Assembly (NCBI GenBank): GCA_964361435.1
Contig: CAYIAN010000027.1
Coordinates: 1 to 6,678 of the forward strand
DNA from: GWA2-46-10 sp964361435
Lineage (GTDB): Bacteria; Patescibacteriota; Minisyncoccia; UBA6257; Colwellbacteraceae
Reading direction: 5' to 3'
Length of the DNA: 6,678 nt
Every line of letters begins with the position of its first letter. The stretch's first letter is position 1. The notes beneath the pieces are model-generated. The model was not told the DNA's origin, made no database searches, and was given only the letters and a program-made list of their open reading frames with translations. Shown one piece after another: positions 1-5,912 of this stretch. The translations under genes were made by a program, and so were the position numbers.

Positions 1-325
1 AGTGGTCAACCATCAACTAAAATCAACCGCCAACGAACGGAGTCTGCCAGGAGGGGGCGTGGTAGTCGGGGGAGGGGCGAAGATGCCTGGGGTGGCAGAT
101 TTGGTACAAAGGGAGTTAAGGATGGCTACTCAGATAGGGGCGGCCAACGGAGCCCTTTTTGTTTCCAAAGATGCAGCTACCAGAGAGTTGATCGAGTCCC
201 CCGAATACACTTGCGCCTTGGGATTGCCCCTACACAGCGATGGGATTAAATCGAGAGCAAGGGTCACCGGCCCCATAGCGGTACCAGGCTTCCTTAGAAA
301 AGTTTGGGAGTCTTTACGTCCATAG
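1..325 (+). CDS. ftsA: Cell division protein FtsA, C-terminal part (5' end outside window)
   Basis: This is the last ~107 residues of FtsA, the actin-like ATPase that tethers FtsZ to the inner face of the membrane at the division site. The frame is open to the window edge, so the first visible GTG is not a real start. Seen: a Gly-rich segment, PGGGVVVGGGA (visible residues 16-26), followed by K-MPG. This matches the conserved phosphate/adenosine-binding loop near the FtsA C-terminus, which typically reads PGGVVLTGGGA-x-LPG. Further on, SPEYTCALGL (66-75) corresponds to the conserved P-x-YATA-x-GL stretch. The last residues, FLRKVWESLRP, form a short basic amphipathic segment like the family's membrane-targeting helix. 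The stop is TAG, 7 nt before the ftsZ start, the usual ftsA-ftsZ order, so the two are probably cotranscribed. Identification rests on the C-terminal motifs plus this neighbour. Confidence 0.88.
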   Translation, partial: VVNHQLKSTANERSLPGGGVVVGGGAKMPGVADLVQRELRMATQIGAANGALFVSKDAATRELIESPEYTCALGLPLHSDGIKSRARVTGPIAVPGFLRKVWESLRP

Positions 326-332
326 ACTAAGC

Positions 333-1739
333 ATGACCAAGAAAAGAGCTAAAGTAAAAAGAAAACTGACCACTAAAAAAGCGGCGGTTAAAAGGGTGGT
401 TTCTAGAAAACCCTTTAAGAAAAGGAGGCCTATCAAAAAAGCCAAAGTAGTAAAGAGGGTCGTCAAGAAAGTAACCGCGAGGGTGAAGAAAGTAAAGAGA
501 AGAAAGATTTCTAGGAAGCTAGCCCCAAAAGGGATATTTCACAGCGTACGTAAGGGCGCTGCTTCCAAAAGGCCGGTTGTGAAGATCAAAGTATTGGGCA
601 TTGGAGGTGGTGGGGGCAACGCCCTCACGCGTATGAATAAGGACCCCATTAGGGGAGTAGAGCTAGTGGCTGTTAATACGGATGTTCAAGATTTGGAAAG
701 CTGTGAGGTTAGGCGCAAGATTCATATTGGGAAGGCCATTACCCGAGGTATGGGTGCGGGCATGAATCCAGAGTTGGGACAGCAATCTGCCGAGGAGAAC
801 AGGGAGGAGATAGAGGCGGTGCTCAAAGACACCGACATGGTCTTTTTGACTGCTGGTATGGGAGGGGGAACTGGTACCGGAGCCACTCCTGTGATAGCGG
901 ATATTGCGAGAGACATGGGTGTTTTGACTGTAGCCGTAGTTACCAAACCTTTTTCTTTTGAGGGCTCTGCACGTATGCGGATCGCAGAAGAAGGTTTGAG
1001 TAAACTTCGCGACCGGGTGGATACGCTGCTGGTGATTCCCAATGACCGAATATTCAACATTATCGACGCGAGCACTCCGGTATTTAAGGCTTTTGATAAA
1101 ATCGATGAAATATTAAAAAACTCAGTTAGGGGAATCGCAGACATGATTACCGCCTCCGGTTTGGTGAATGTAGACTTTGCTGACATAACGACCGTAATGA
1201 AAGATGCGGGTACAGCCGTAGTGGGCGTCGGAGTATCCAAGGGGAAAGACAGGGCGGCAAAGGCGGTGGATGAAGCAATCAACTCACCCTTGCTTGATAG
1301 CTCTATAGATGGAGCGAGGGGAGTACTTTTTTCAGTATCCGGTGGCAGAGATCTTAAAATGTCTGAAATAAATGAAGCGGCGCAGATTATCACAGAAAAT
1401 GTTGATTCCGCAGCGAAGATAATTTTTGGAGCGTACCACGACAGAAGACTTCCTAAGGGAACAATCAAAATTATTCTGATTGCCACGGGGTTCAATAGCT
1501 CGCACCAATTAAGAGATCCGGATCGTTTTGGGCTCTTTAGTATGGGAAGCGACGAACCTCTGGAGGAAAAAGGAGCGGAAACGGAAGGAGAAGAAGAGAA
1601 AAAGGATGGAGAGATGGGTGAGGAGATAGTAGAGAAGCCCCGCAGGATAGGCAAAAGACAAGAAGAGGTGGCTAAAGAGACGGATAAAGAGGATATTTGG
1701 GAAATTCCAGCGTTTTTAAGGCGCAGGAAGAGGCGCTAA
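333..1739 (+). CDS. ftsZ: Cell division GTPase FtsZ with a long basic N-terminal extension
   Basis: This is the tubulin-like GTPase that polymerises into the Z-ring. The core begins near residue 83 with VKIKVLGIGGGGGNA. It contains the tubulin signature GGGTGTG (177-183), the NDR motif (IPNDR, 235-239) and the T7-loop region (NVDFADITTVMKDAG, 279-293). Residues ~406-435 form an acidic linker, and the protein ends in the FtsA-binding-type peptide EIPAFLRRRKRR (457-468). FtsZ is usually 350-400 residues; this frame gives 468 because residues 1-82 are extra. Of the first 80, 38 are Lys/Arg and none is Asp/Glu. ATG at 333 has no Shine-Dalgarno and could be reached by coupling to ftsA. The next plausible start is GTG at 579 (Val83), with AAAAGG 6 nt upstream, giving a normal 386-residue FtsZ. 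I favour ATG 333 because the frame stays open with coherent Lys/Arg bias, but both products may exist. FtsZ identity is near certain; the extension's role is unknown. Confidence 0.96.
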   Translation: MTKKRAKVKRKLTTKKAAVKRVVSRKPFKKRRPIKKAKVVKRVVKKVTARVKKVKRRKISRKLAPKGIFHSVRKGAASKRPVVKIKVLGIGGGGGNALTRMNKDPIRGVELVAVNTDVQDLESCEVRRKIHIGKAITRGMGAGMNPELGQQSAEENREEIEAVLKDTDMVFLTAGMGGGTGTGATPVIADIARDMGVLTVAVVTKPFSFEGSARMRIAEEGLSKLRDRVDTLLVIPNDRIFNIIDASTPVFKAFDKIDEILKNSVRGIADMITASGLVNVDFADITTVMKDAGTAVVGVGVSKGKDRAAKAVDEAINSPLLDSSIDGARGVLFSVSGGRDLKMSEINEAAQIITENVDSAAKIIFGAYHDRRLPKGTIKIILIATGFNSSHQLRDPDRFGLFSMGSDEPLEEKGAETEGEEEKKDGEMGEEIVEKPRRIGKRQEEVAKETDKEDIWEIPAFLRRRKRR

Positions 1740-1757
1740 GGAGAAAATTTTGAAGAA

Positions 1758-1790
1758 AAAGGTGACTCCGCTACGGAGTCACCTTTCTTA
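1758..1790 (+). terminator. Rho-independent terminator after ftsZ
   Basis: A perfect 10-bp stem, GGTGACTCCG (1761-1770) pairing with CGGAGTCACC (1774-1783), closes a three-base CTA loop. Three A-T pairs extend it on each side, and it runs into TTTCTT. It lies 18 nt after the ftsZ stop and should end the ftsA-ftsZ transcript. Confidence 0.88.
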
Positions 1791-1796
1791 TCCACA
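1788..1796 (+). promoter_or_regulatory. DnaA-box sequence upstream of the ribonucleotide reductase gene
   Basis: TTATCCACA is an exact match to the strong DnaA-binding 9-mer (consensus TTATNCACA). It begins inside the T-tract of the ftsZ terminator and lies 72 nt before the reductase ATG, in the 129-bp gap 1740-1868. DnaA control of a ribonucleotide reductase operon is known for E. coli nrdAB, so the position makes sense. Binding itself is inferred. I found no convincing NrdR box pair in this gap. The only -10-like hexamer I would name is TACGAT at 1841-1846, without a good -35. Confidence 0.5.
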
Positions 1797-1868
1797 GTTG
1801 GAGTATTTTGAGAAAGAGAGTAGGGTGAGTAAAATGAGTTTACGATCAAAGACAATTTCCCCAAAGAC

Positions 1869-4307
1869 ATGAACAAGCAACTCAAAGACAAAATTAACAA
1901 ATCATATTCAGACAACGCGTTGAAGATGATGAACAAGCGTTATCTTTGGGAAGACGCAAAGGGAAAAAAGGAAACTCCAGCGGATATGCTCGAACGCGTA
2001 TCGAGAGATCTGGCTGCGGTTGAGGCAAACTACGGAAAGAAAGCGAGTGAGATTAAAAAAATTGAAAAAGATTTCTTGCAGGTGATGATAAGCAAAGAGT
2101 TCACTCCCGCAGGAAGAACTGTTACCAACTCTGGAGCAGGTACCAAAGTGGTTGCTAACTGCATCGTATTGCCCATCAAAGATTCAATGGAAAGTATTTT
2201 CCAAACTTTGAAAGATGCCGCTTTGTTGCAACAGGCCGGATCCGGTTTGGGATTTGCGCTCGATGAACTGCGTCCTACTTTTTCTCCGACTAAAACATCA
2301 AAAGGAGTTTCATCCGGTCCGGTATCGTTTCTCAAGGTTTACGACACCGCTTTTGGCACTATCAAACAACAAGGAAGACACGGCGCGAATATGGCAATGA
2401 TTAGCGTGGAGCACCCAGACTTCCACGATTTTCTTATCTCCAAAGTCAGGGAAGGAGATATTCGCAACTTTAATATTTCAGTGAAGCTTACTGATCGTTT
2501 TATGAAGCAGGTTCTTGAGCACCCAGACAAGCAGTGGTACTGCGTATGGAAGGGGAAAAAGATGAGGCCTCACAAGGTATTACGAAACCCCAACGGAAGC
2601 GTGAAGGGAGTAGAACCGCTAGATATTACCGTAGGCCAGATATTCGATGAGATTGCTCGCTACGCTTGGACTAACGGTGAACCCGGAGTGGTATTTATTG
2701 ATGAAGTGAACCGCAAAAATCCTCTCCCTGACTTGGGGAATATCTACACATCAAATCCCTGCGGAGAACAGTTCTTGCACGCTTACGACAATTGTAACCT
2801 AGGCTCTTTGAATCTGGCCGCTTTCGTGAAAGATAATAAGTTAGACGAGAAAAGACTAAAAGAGGCGACACGCATTGCAGTGCGCATGCTGGATAACGTT
2901 ATTGATAAGTTTGATTTCCCGGTGCCTCAAGTTAGCGAGATGGCTGTGAAAAATCGCCGTATTGGCCTGGGAATCATGGGATTTGCCGATCTTTTGTACC
3001 AACTGGGCATTAGATACAACTCCAAAGAGGGATATGCGATGGCGGAGAGAGCTATGGGTATTATTCAAGAGGAGGCGCATAAGGCTTCGCGTGATTTTGC
3101 TAAGGAAAAGGGAGAATTTCCAAACTGGAAGAAATCAGTCTTTGCCAAAGGCAAAAAGAAGATAAAGATGCGTAACGCCGCTTTGACGACGGTTGCTCCA
3201 ACCGGCTCGATTGCGATGATGTTTGATTGTTCATCCGGGCTAGAGCCAAATTTTGCACTGGCGTTTATTAAACAGGACAAAGACGGAGAGTTTTATCCAT
3301 ATTTAAATAGATACTTCGAGTTGGCGTTAGACAAAAAGGGATTTTCCAAAGAGGAGAAAGAAGCTATTAGAGAGGAAGTAGTGGCGAAGGGTACGGTTCA
3401 ACATATGGCGGAGCTCCCCCAGGATTTAAGGGATACGTTCGTAGTGGCCATGGATATTTCTGGTCCAGATCACATTGCGATGCAGTCGGCTTTCCAGAGG
3501 AATGTGGATAATTCGATTTCAAAAACCATTAATCTTCCCAATGAAGCCACGCTGGAGGATGTCAAGCAATCATATATTGATGCTTGGAAAATAAAATGCA
3601 AAAGTTGCACAGTCTATCGGGATGGTAGTCGCAATATTCAGATATTGAATATAGGAAAGAATGAAAACGAGATTACCAAAACTACGGAAGATCCTAATGA
3701 GGTAAAGACAAGGGTAGTAGAAAGAGAAGAGGTGGTCTTGGAAGTAGCAAGAAGTGTAGATATGACCCTACAAGAACGCGAGCGCCCAGAGGTTTTAAGC
3801 GGTAGAACATATAGAGTGCGTACTGGGTACGGGAAGCTTTTCATTACAATTAACTCAGATGAGAGAGGTAAACCGTTTGAGGTTTTTGCCACCCTAGGGA
3901 AAAGCGGAGGATATTTCCAGGAACACACGGAGGCTATCTGCAGGCTTATTTCCTTGGCGCTTCGATCTAATATCAATGCAAGATATATAGTAGACCACTT
4001 GAAGGGAATAAGAGGACCAATGGTAACGATGACCGCCAAAGGAACCATTCTTTCTCTGCCGGATGCAATAGCTAAGATATTGGAAGAGCACATTAATGGC
4101 GGAGAAGGAATAGATTTTGAAGGAGAAGTAGTGATGGCCACAGTTGAAGATGAGGCGCAGGCAATGGTTCAGAATAATACACAATCCACAGAGAGGGACG
4201 TAGCGGACTACGGCTATATGCCAGAGTGTCCGGAGTGTGGTGGGCAGATAGTCATGTCCGAGGGGTGCATTGAGTGCAAGAGTTGTGGGTTTAGCCGTTG
4301 CGGATAG
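1869..4307 (+). CDS. nrdJ: Adenosylcobalamin-dependent (class II) ribonucleotide reductase
   Basis: It reduces ribonucleotides to deoxyribonucleotides with a thiyl radical generated from coenzyme B12, so it needs neither a NrdB subunit nor oxygen. Seen in the 812 residues: Cys98 in VANCIVLP and Cys309 in DNCNLGS as the expected redox pair; the active-site loop NPCGE (296-300), giving radical Cys298 with Asn296 and Glu300; GSGLGF (124-129); the phosphate-binding APTGSIA (443-449); and VYRDGSR (582-588). A TSCPD domain follows (~645-720, TGYGKLFITIN through LALRSNINARYIVDHLKGIRG). The Cys-rich tail holds Cys787, 790, 800, 803, 806 and 811, and probably shuttles electrons to the active site. The 11-residue gap from Cys298 to Cys309 matches the Thermotoga enzyme as I recall it. 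I see no N-terminal ATP-cone and no intein. ATG 1869 is the only start: an in-frame TAA lies at 1830-1832 with no ATG, GTG or TTG between. No Shine-Dalgarno is visible. Confidence 0.97.
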   Translation: MNKQLKDKINKSYSDNALKMMNKRYLWEDAKGKKETPADMLERVSRDLAAVEANYGKKASEIKKIEKDFLQVMISKEFTPAGRTVTNSGAGTKVVANCIVLPIKDSMESIFQTLKDAALLQQAGSGLGFALDELRPTFSPTKTSKGVSSGPVSFLKVYDTAFGTIKQQGRHGANMAMISVEHPDFHDFLISKVREGDIRNFNISVKLTDRFMKQVLEHPDKQWYCVWKGKKMRPHKVLRNPNGSVKGVEPLDITVGQIFDEIARYAWTNGEPGVVFIDEVNRKNPLPDLGNIYTSNPCGEQFLHAYDNCNLGSLNLAAFVKDNKLDEKRLKEATRIAVRMLDNVIDKFDFPVPQVSEMAVKNRRIGLGIMGFADLLYQLGIRYNSKEGYAMAERAMGIIQEEAHKASRDFAKEKGEFPNWKKSVFAKGKKKIKMRNAALTTVAPTGSIAMMFDCSSGLEPNFALAFIKQDKDGEFYPYLNRYFELALDKKGFSKEEKEAIREEVVAKGTVQHMAELPQDLRDTFVVAMDISGPDHIAMQSAFQRNVDNSISKTINLPNEATLEDVKQSYIDAWKIKCKSCTVYRDGSRNIQILNIGKNENEITKTTEDPNEVKTRVVEREEVVLEVARSVDMTLQERERPEVLSGRTYRVRTGYGKLFITINSDERGKPFEVFATLGKSGGYFQEHTEAICRLISLALRSNINARYIVDHLKGIRGPMVTMTAKGTILSLPDAIAKILEEHINGGEGIDFEGEVVMATVEDEAQAMVQNNTQSTERDVADYGYMPECPECGGQIVMSEGCIECKSCGFSRCG

Positions 4308-4340
4308 ACAAGCGCCCCTATTGGTTAATACTTTTTATAC

Positions 4341-4371
4341 AAAAATCGCTTTGGGAAGAGCGACTTTTATT
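4341..4371. terminator. Bidirectional rho-independent terminator between convergent genes
   Basis: The stem TCGCT (4346-4350)/AGCGA (4359-4363) continues inward with T-A and T-G pairs to a GGGA (GNRA-type) tetraloop. It is flanked by AAAAA on the left and CTTTTATTT on the right, so both strands present a hairpin followed by a U-tract. It lies 38 nt after the reductase stop and just beyond the stop of the minus-strand DUF378 gene, and should end both transcripts. Confidence 0.75.
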
Positions 4372-4387
4372 TGAATACGAAAGGGAA

Positions 4388-4609
4388 CTATTTTCCTCCC
4401 TTTGAATCCATTGAGCAATTCTTGCACAGACTTTTGTGAGAAACTAACTCGTATATAGCCGCGAGTCCCACCAGAGTGTATACTAGTCTCGAGATTGTGG
4501 AGTCCATGCCTCCCAAAAACACGCTGATGTCCCATCCGATAAGCCCTACTGCAAGCCAGTTGAGACCACCGATGATCAAAAAGAGAAAACTCAAAGAGTG
4601 TAACTTCAT
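4388..4609 (-). CDS. DUF378 family small membrane protein
   Basis: A 73-residue protein of unknown function with two membrane segments. Seen: TM1 at about residues 6-26, containing the diagnostic IIGGLNWLAVGLIGWD; a short loop with the conserved GGM; then TM2 at about 41-55, SRLVYTLVGLAAIYEL. The IGGLNW...VGL and R-x-VY-x-LVGLA patterns are those of the DUF378 (YuzA-like) family, whose biochemical role is not established. After TM2 comes a short Cys-x-x-Cys tail (CKNC, 62-65) and a Lys-rich end. I chose ATG at 4609 because family members begin a few residues before TM1. ATG at 4645 (85 residues) is possible, and neither start has a Shine-Dalgarno. The gene converges on the ribonucleotide reductase and diverges from the protease. 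The stop is TAG. Confidence 0.82.
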   Translation of the reverse strand: MKLHSLSFLFLIIGGLNWLAVGLIGWDISVFLGGMDSTISRLVYTLVGLAAIYELVSHKSLCKNCSMDSKGGK

Positions 4610-4645
4610 TTTGTTTGAGAAAATGTTGTTTCGACCTTTCTCCAT

Positions 4646-4688
4646 TATTTTACCACGGTAGGGAGTTAGGTTAATATATGAAGCATAT
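4646..4688. promoter_or_regulatory. Divergent promoter gap between the DUF378 gene and the protease gene
   Basis: This AT-rich stretch, including TTAATATAT at 4671-4679, separates two outward-facing genes and must hold both promoters. On the plus strand TATATG (4675-4680) could serve as a -10 element placing the transcript start at or very near the protease ATG, giving a leaderless or near-leaderless message. On the minus strand TATATT (revcomp of 4672-4677) could serve the DUF378 gene. No good -35 element is visible on either strand, so the exact elements are tentative. Confidence 0.4.
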
Positions 4689-5606
4689 ATGGAAGATAAC
4701 AGACACACTCTGTGGTTTGCCCTTTTGGTGGTGATAGCCCTTTCAAGCTATGGCTTGTATTCAGAAACCAGGAAAGAGCTGGATACGGCCAAAGAACAAA
4801 TTGCGCGCCTTAGCGGAGAGAATGAAGGAACCATACTTTCTCAACAGGAAACCATTACTTTGCAAGAAGAAGAGTTGGAGAAGGCAAAAGAGAATGAGGA
4901 GCTGCTGCAAAAGGCCTTGGATAGCTTGCCAAGCCCAGGGATTGTTTCTCAGGCCGCTTCGGCCGGGACCATAATCAATCAGTATGCTCCTTCGGTGGTG
5001 AGGCTTGTTTGCGTAGAAAATACCCAAACTGAAAAACTCCAGCAAGGATCGGGGGTACTTTTTGAGGGTGACGTTTTCGGAGACGGGAGTCGTTATTACA
5101 TCCAAACCAATTTACATGTTGTCGAGACAGACGAAGATGATTTTTCGCAGTGCGTGATTGCGGTTTATCCGGATCCGGATAATTCGGAAGATTACATTGT
5201 GTACAAGAGCAAGGGGCACACTCTATTCCGTGAGGGAGTTGATCTGGCGTACGTGAAGCCTCTGGAAGTCGATGACAATAAGAGAGCAGGGTTGCTTTCA
5301 AATCTTTCTCTGTATGCCCTGAAAAATTCCACAACTCCCATTTGCAATACTGTCAGTATTGGAGATCACATCTCTGTTTTGGGATATCCCGGGATTGGAG
5401 GGGAAAGTTTGACCGTTACCGATGGCATTGTATCCGGTTTTGAATTTCGTTCCGGCGAACGTTATGTAAAAACTTCGGCGAAGATCGATCAAGGAAATTC
5501 CGGAGGAATAGCCATTATGGATTCGGGTTGCGTAGTGGGCATTCCAACGTATGTAAAAACGCAAATCGAAAGTTTAGGAAGAATTTTGGATCTAAAAAAT
5601 CTTTAA
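4689..5606 (+). CDS. Membrane-anchored trypsin/HtrA-like serine protease with coiled coil
   Basis: A predicted extracytoplasmic serine endopeptidase of 305 residues. Residues ~8-24 form one hydrophobic segment (WFALLVVIALSSYGLY) with no clear signal-peptidase site, so it is probably an uncleaved anchor. Residues ~26-80 are rich in Glu, Lys, Gln and Leu and look like a coiled coil. The chymotrypsin-fold domain spans ~95-290 with a complete triad: His143 in TNLHVV, Asp185 in GVDLAYVK and Ser271 in DQGNSGG. LGYPGIGG (231-238) before the serine motif is also typical of HtrA/DegP-type domains. No PDZ domain follows; the protein ends 34 residues after the serine, so substrate recognition may come from the coiled coil. 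Four cysteines (108, 155, 219, 281) could form disulfides. I cannot name a substrate or a specific orthologue. The ATG has no Shine-Dalgarno. Confidence 0.88.
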   Translation: MEDNRHTLWFALLVVIALSSYGLYSETRKELDTAKEQIARLSGENEGTILSQQETITLQEEELEKAKENEELLQKALDSLPSPGIVSQAASAGTIINQYAPSVVRLVCVENTQTEKLQQGSGVLFEGDVFGDGSRYYIQTNLHVVETDEDDFSQCVIAVYPDPDNSEDYIVYKSKGHTLFREGVDLAYVKPLEVDDNKRAGLLSNLSLYALKNSTTPICNTVSIGDHISVLGYPGIGGESLTVTDGIVSGFEFRSGERYVKTSAKIDQGNSGGIAIMDSGCVVGIPTYVKTQIESLGRILDLKNL

Positions 5607-5621
5607 AATTAATTTTGTAAG

Positions 5622-5630
5622 TTATGCACA
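5622..5630 (+). promoter_or_regulatory. DnaA-box-like 9-mer upstream of the histone-like gene
   Basis: TTATGCACA fits the DnaA-box consensus TTATNCACA. It lies in the 119-bp gap 5607-5725, 15 nt after the protease stop and 95 nt before the small basic gene's ATG. Promoter-like hexamers follow (TATACT at 5631-5636, TACAAT at 5655-5660) without a good -35. Functional binding is inferred; a chance match is possible. Confidence 0.35.
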
Positions 5631-5670
5631 TATACTTTTATGTTTCTTTTTTCGTACAATTAAGTTAAGA

Positions 5671-5704
5671 CTGACGAATGTGAGTGGTCGCCACTTCGTA
5701 TCAG
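5671..5704 (+). promoter_or_regulatory. Imperfect hairpin in the leader of the histone-like gene
   Basis: Three helices stack: CTGA (5671-5674) with TCAG (5701-5704), CGAA (5675-5678) with TTCG (5695-5698), and GTGG (5684-5687) with CCAC (5691-5694) around a TCG loop. The bulges are TA on the right and TGTGA on the left. No T-run follows, so it is not a terminator. If transcribed, it sits about 22 nt before the ATG and could act on translation or stability; it could also be a protein-binding inverted repeat. The call is by eye, without an energy calculation. Confidence 0.35.
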
Positions 5705-5725
5705 TTGTAGGTTAAATTTAAATAC

Positions 5726-5896
5726 ATGCCTGCAAAGAGAAAGGCAACGCGCAAGAAAGCCGCACGTAAAGCTCCTGCACGCAGAAGGCCTGCTCGTAGG
5801 AAAGCTCCCGCTAAGAGGAGGCGCGCAGTAAAGCGTACTGCAAAGCGTACTGTGAAGCGTACAGCTAAGAGGCGCACGGCCAAGAGACGTCGATAG
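5726..5896 (+). CDS. Small histone/protamine-like basic protein (56 aa)
   Basis: A 56-residue protein made of only seven amino acid types: 19 Arg, 12 Lys, 13 Ala, 5 Thr, 4 Pro, 2 Val and the start Met. More than half is basic, with no acidic, aromatic or other residue. It starts MPAKRKATRKKAARKAPARR and ends in a KRT-A/V repeat. Such Ala/Lys/Arg/Pro composition is that of bacterial H1-like proteins (chlamydial Hc1/Hc2 tails) and protamines, which bind and compact DNA; an RNA-binding role is an alternative. No folded domain is expected. ATG 5726 is the first possible start, because an in-frame TAG lies at 5708-5710. The palindrome TTAAATTTAA (5712-5721) sits where a -10 would give a nearly leaderless message, and there is no Shine-Dalgarno. 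A strong terminator 18 nt after the TAG and its own leader point to a single-gene unit. The clean composition over the whole frame, with mixed synonymous codons, argues for a real gene. Confidence 0.78.
   Translation: MPAKRKATRKKAARKAPARRRPARRKAPAKRRRAVKRTAKRTVKRTAKRRTAKRRR
5831..5866 (+). repeat. Three 12-bp tandem repeats encoding KRT-A/V
   Basis: AAGCGTACTGCA, AAGCGTACTGTG and AAGCGTACAGCT follow one another in frame and encode KRTA, KRTV and KRTA. Two more diverged units continue to 5893 (AAGAGGCGCACGGCC and AAGAGACGTCGA). The array probably grew by in-frame duplication, so its copy number may differ between related strains. Confidence 0.7.
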
Positions 5897-5912
5897 GTGA
5901 CGTCCATGGAGT

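Noticed and set aside
384..442. A-runs (AAAAAA) in the FtsZ extension as programmed frameshift sites
   Set aside because: In the zero frame they read AAA AAA G, not the A AAA AAG slippery order, and no stimulatory hairpin is evident.
722..1654. A 310-residue open frame on the minus strand opposite ftsZ
   Set aside because: It is Ser/Pro/Ile-rich low-information sequence mirroring the ftsZ codons, matches no family I know, and lies wholly inside a well-supported gene.
2945..2953. Relaxed DnaA-box match (TGTGAAAAA) inside nrdJ
   Set aside because: It fits only the loose TTWTNCACA form and falls in a conserved coding stretch; a chance match is likely.
3638..4141. A 167-residue minus-strand frame inside the 3' half of nrdJ
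   Set aside because: It is antisense to the conserved TSCPD domain and has no recognisable motif or start signal.
4678..4734. An 18-codon upstream frame (ATG 4678, MKHIWKITDT...) overlapping the protease start
   Set aside because: It has a weak AGG 7 nt upstream, but nothing shows translation, and a transcript starting near 4687 would not include it.
5605..5652. Weak hairpin ACATA/TATGT (5628-5632, 5639-5643) followed by a T-rich run, as a protease terminator
   Set aside because: The five-pair stem has one G-C pair and is probably too unstable; the palindrome AAAATTAATTTT at 5605-5616 is also AT-only.
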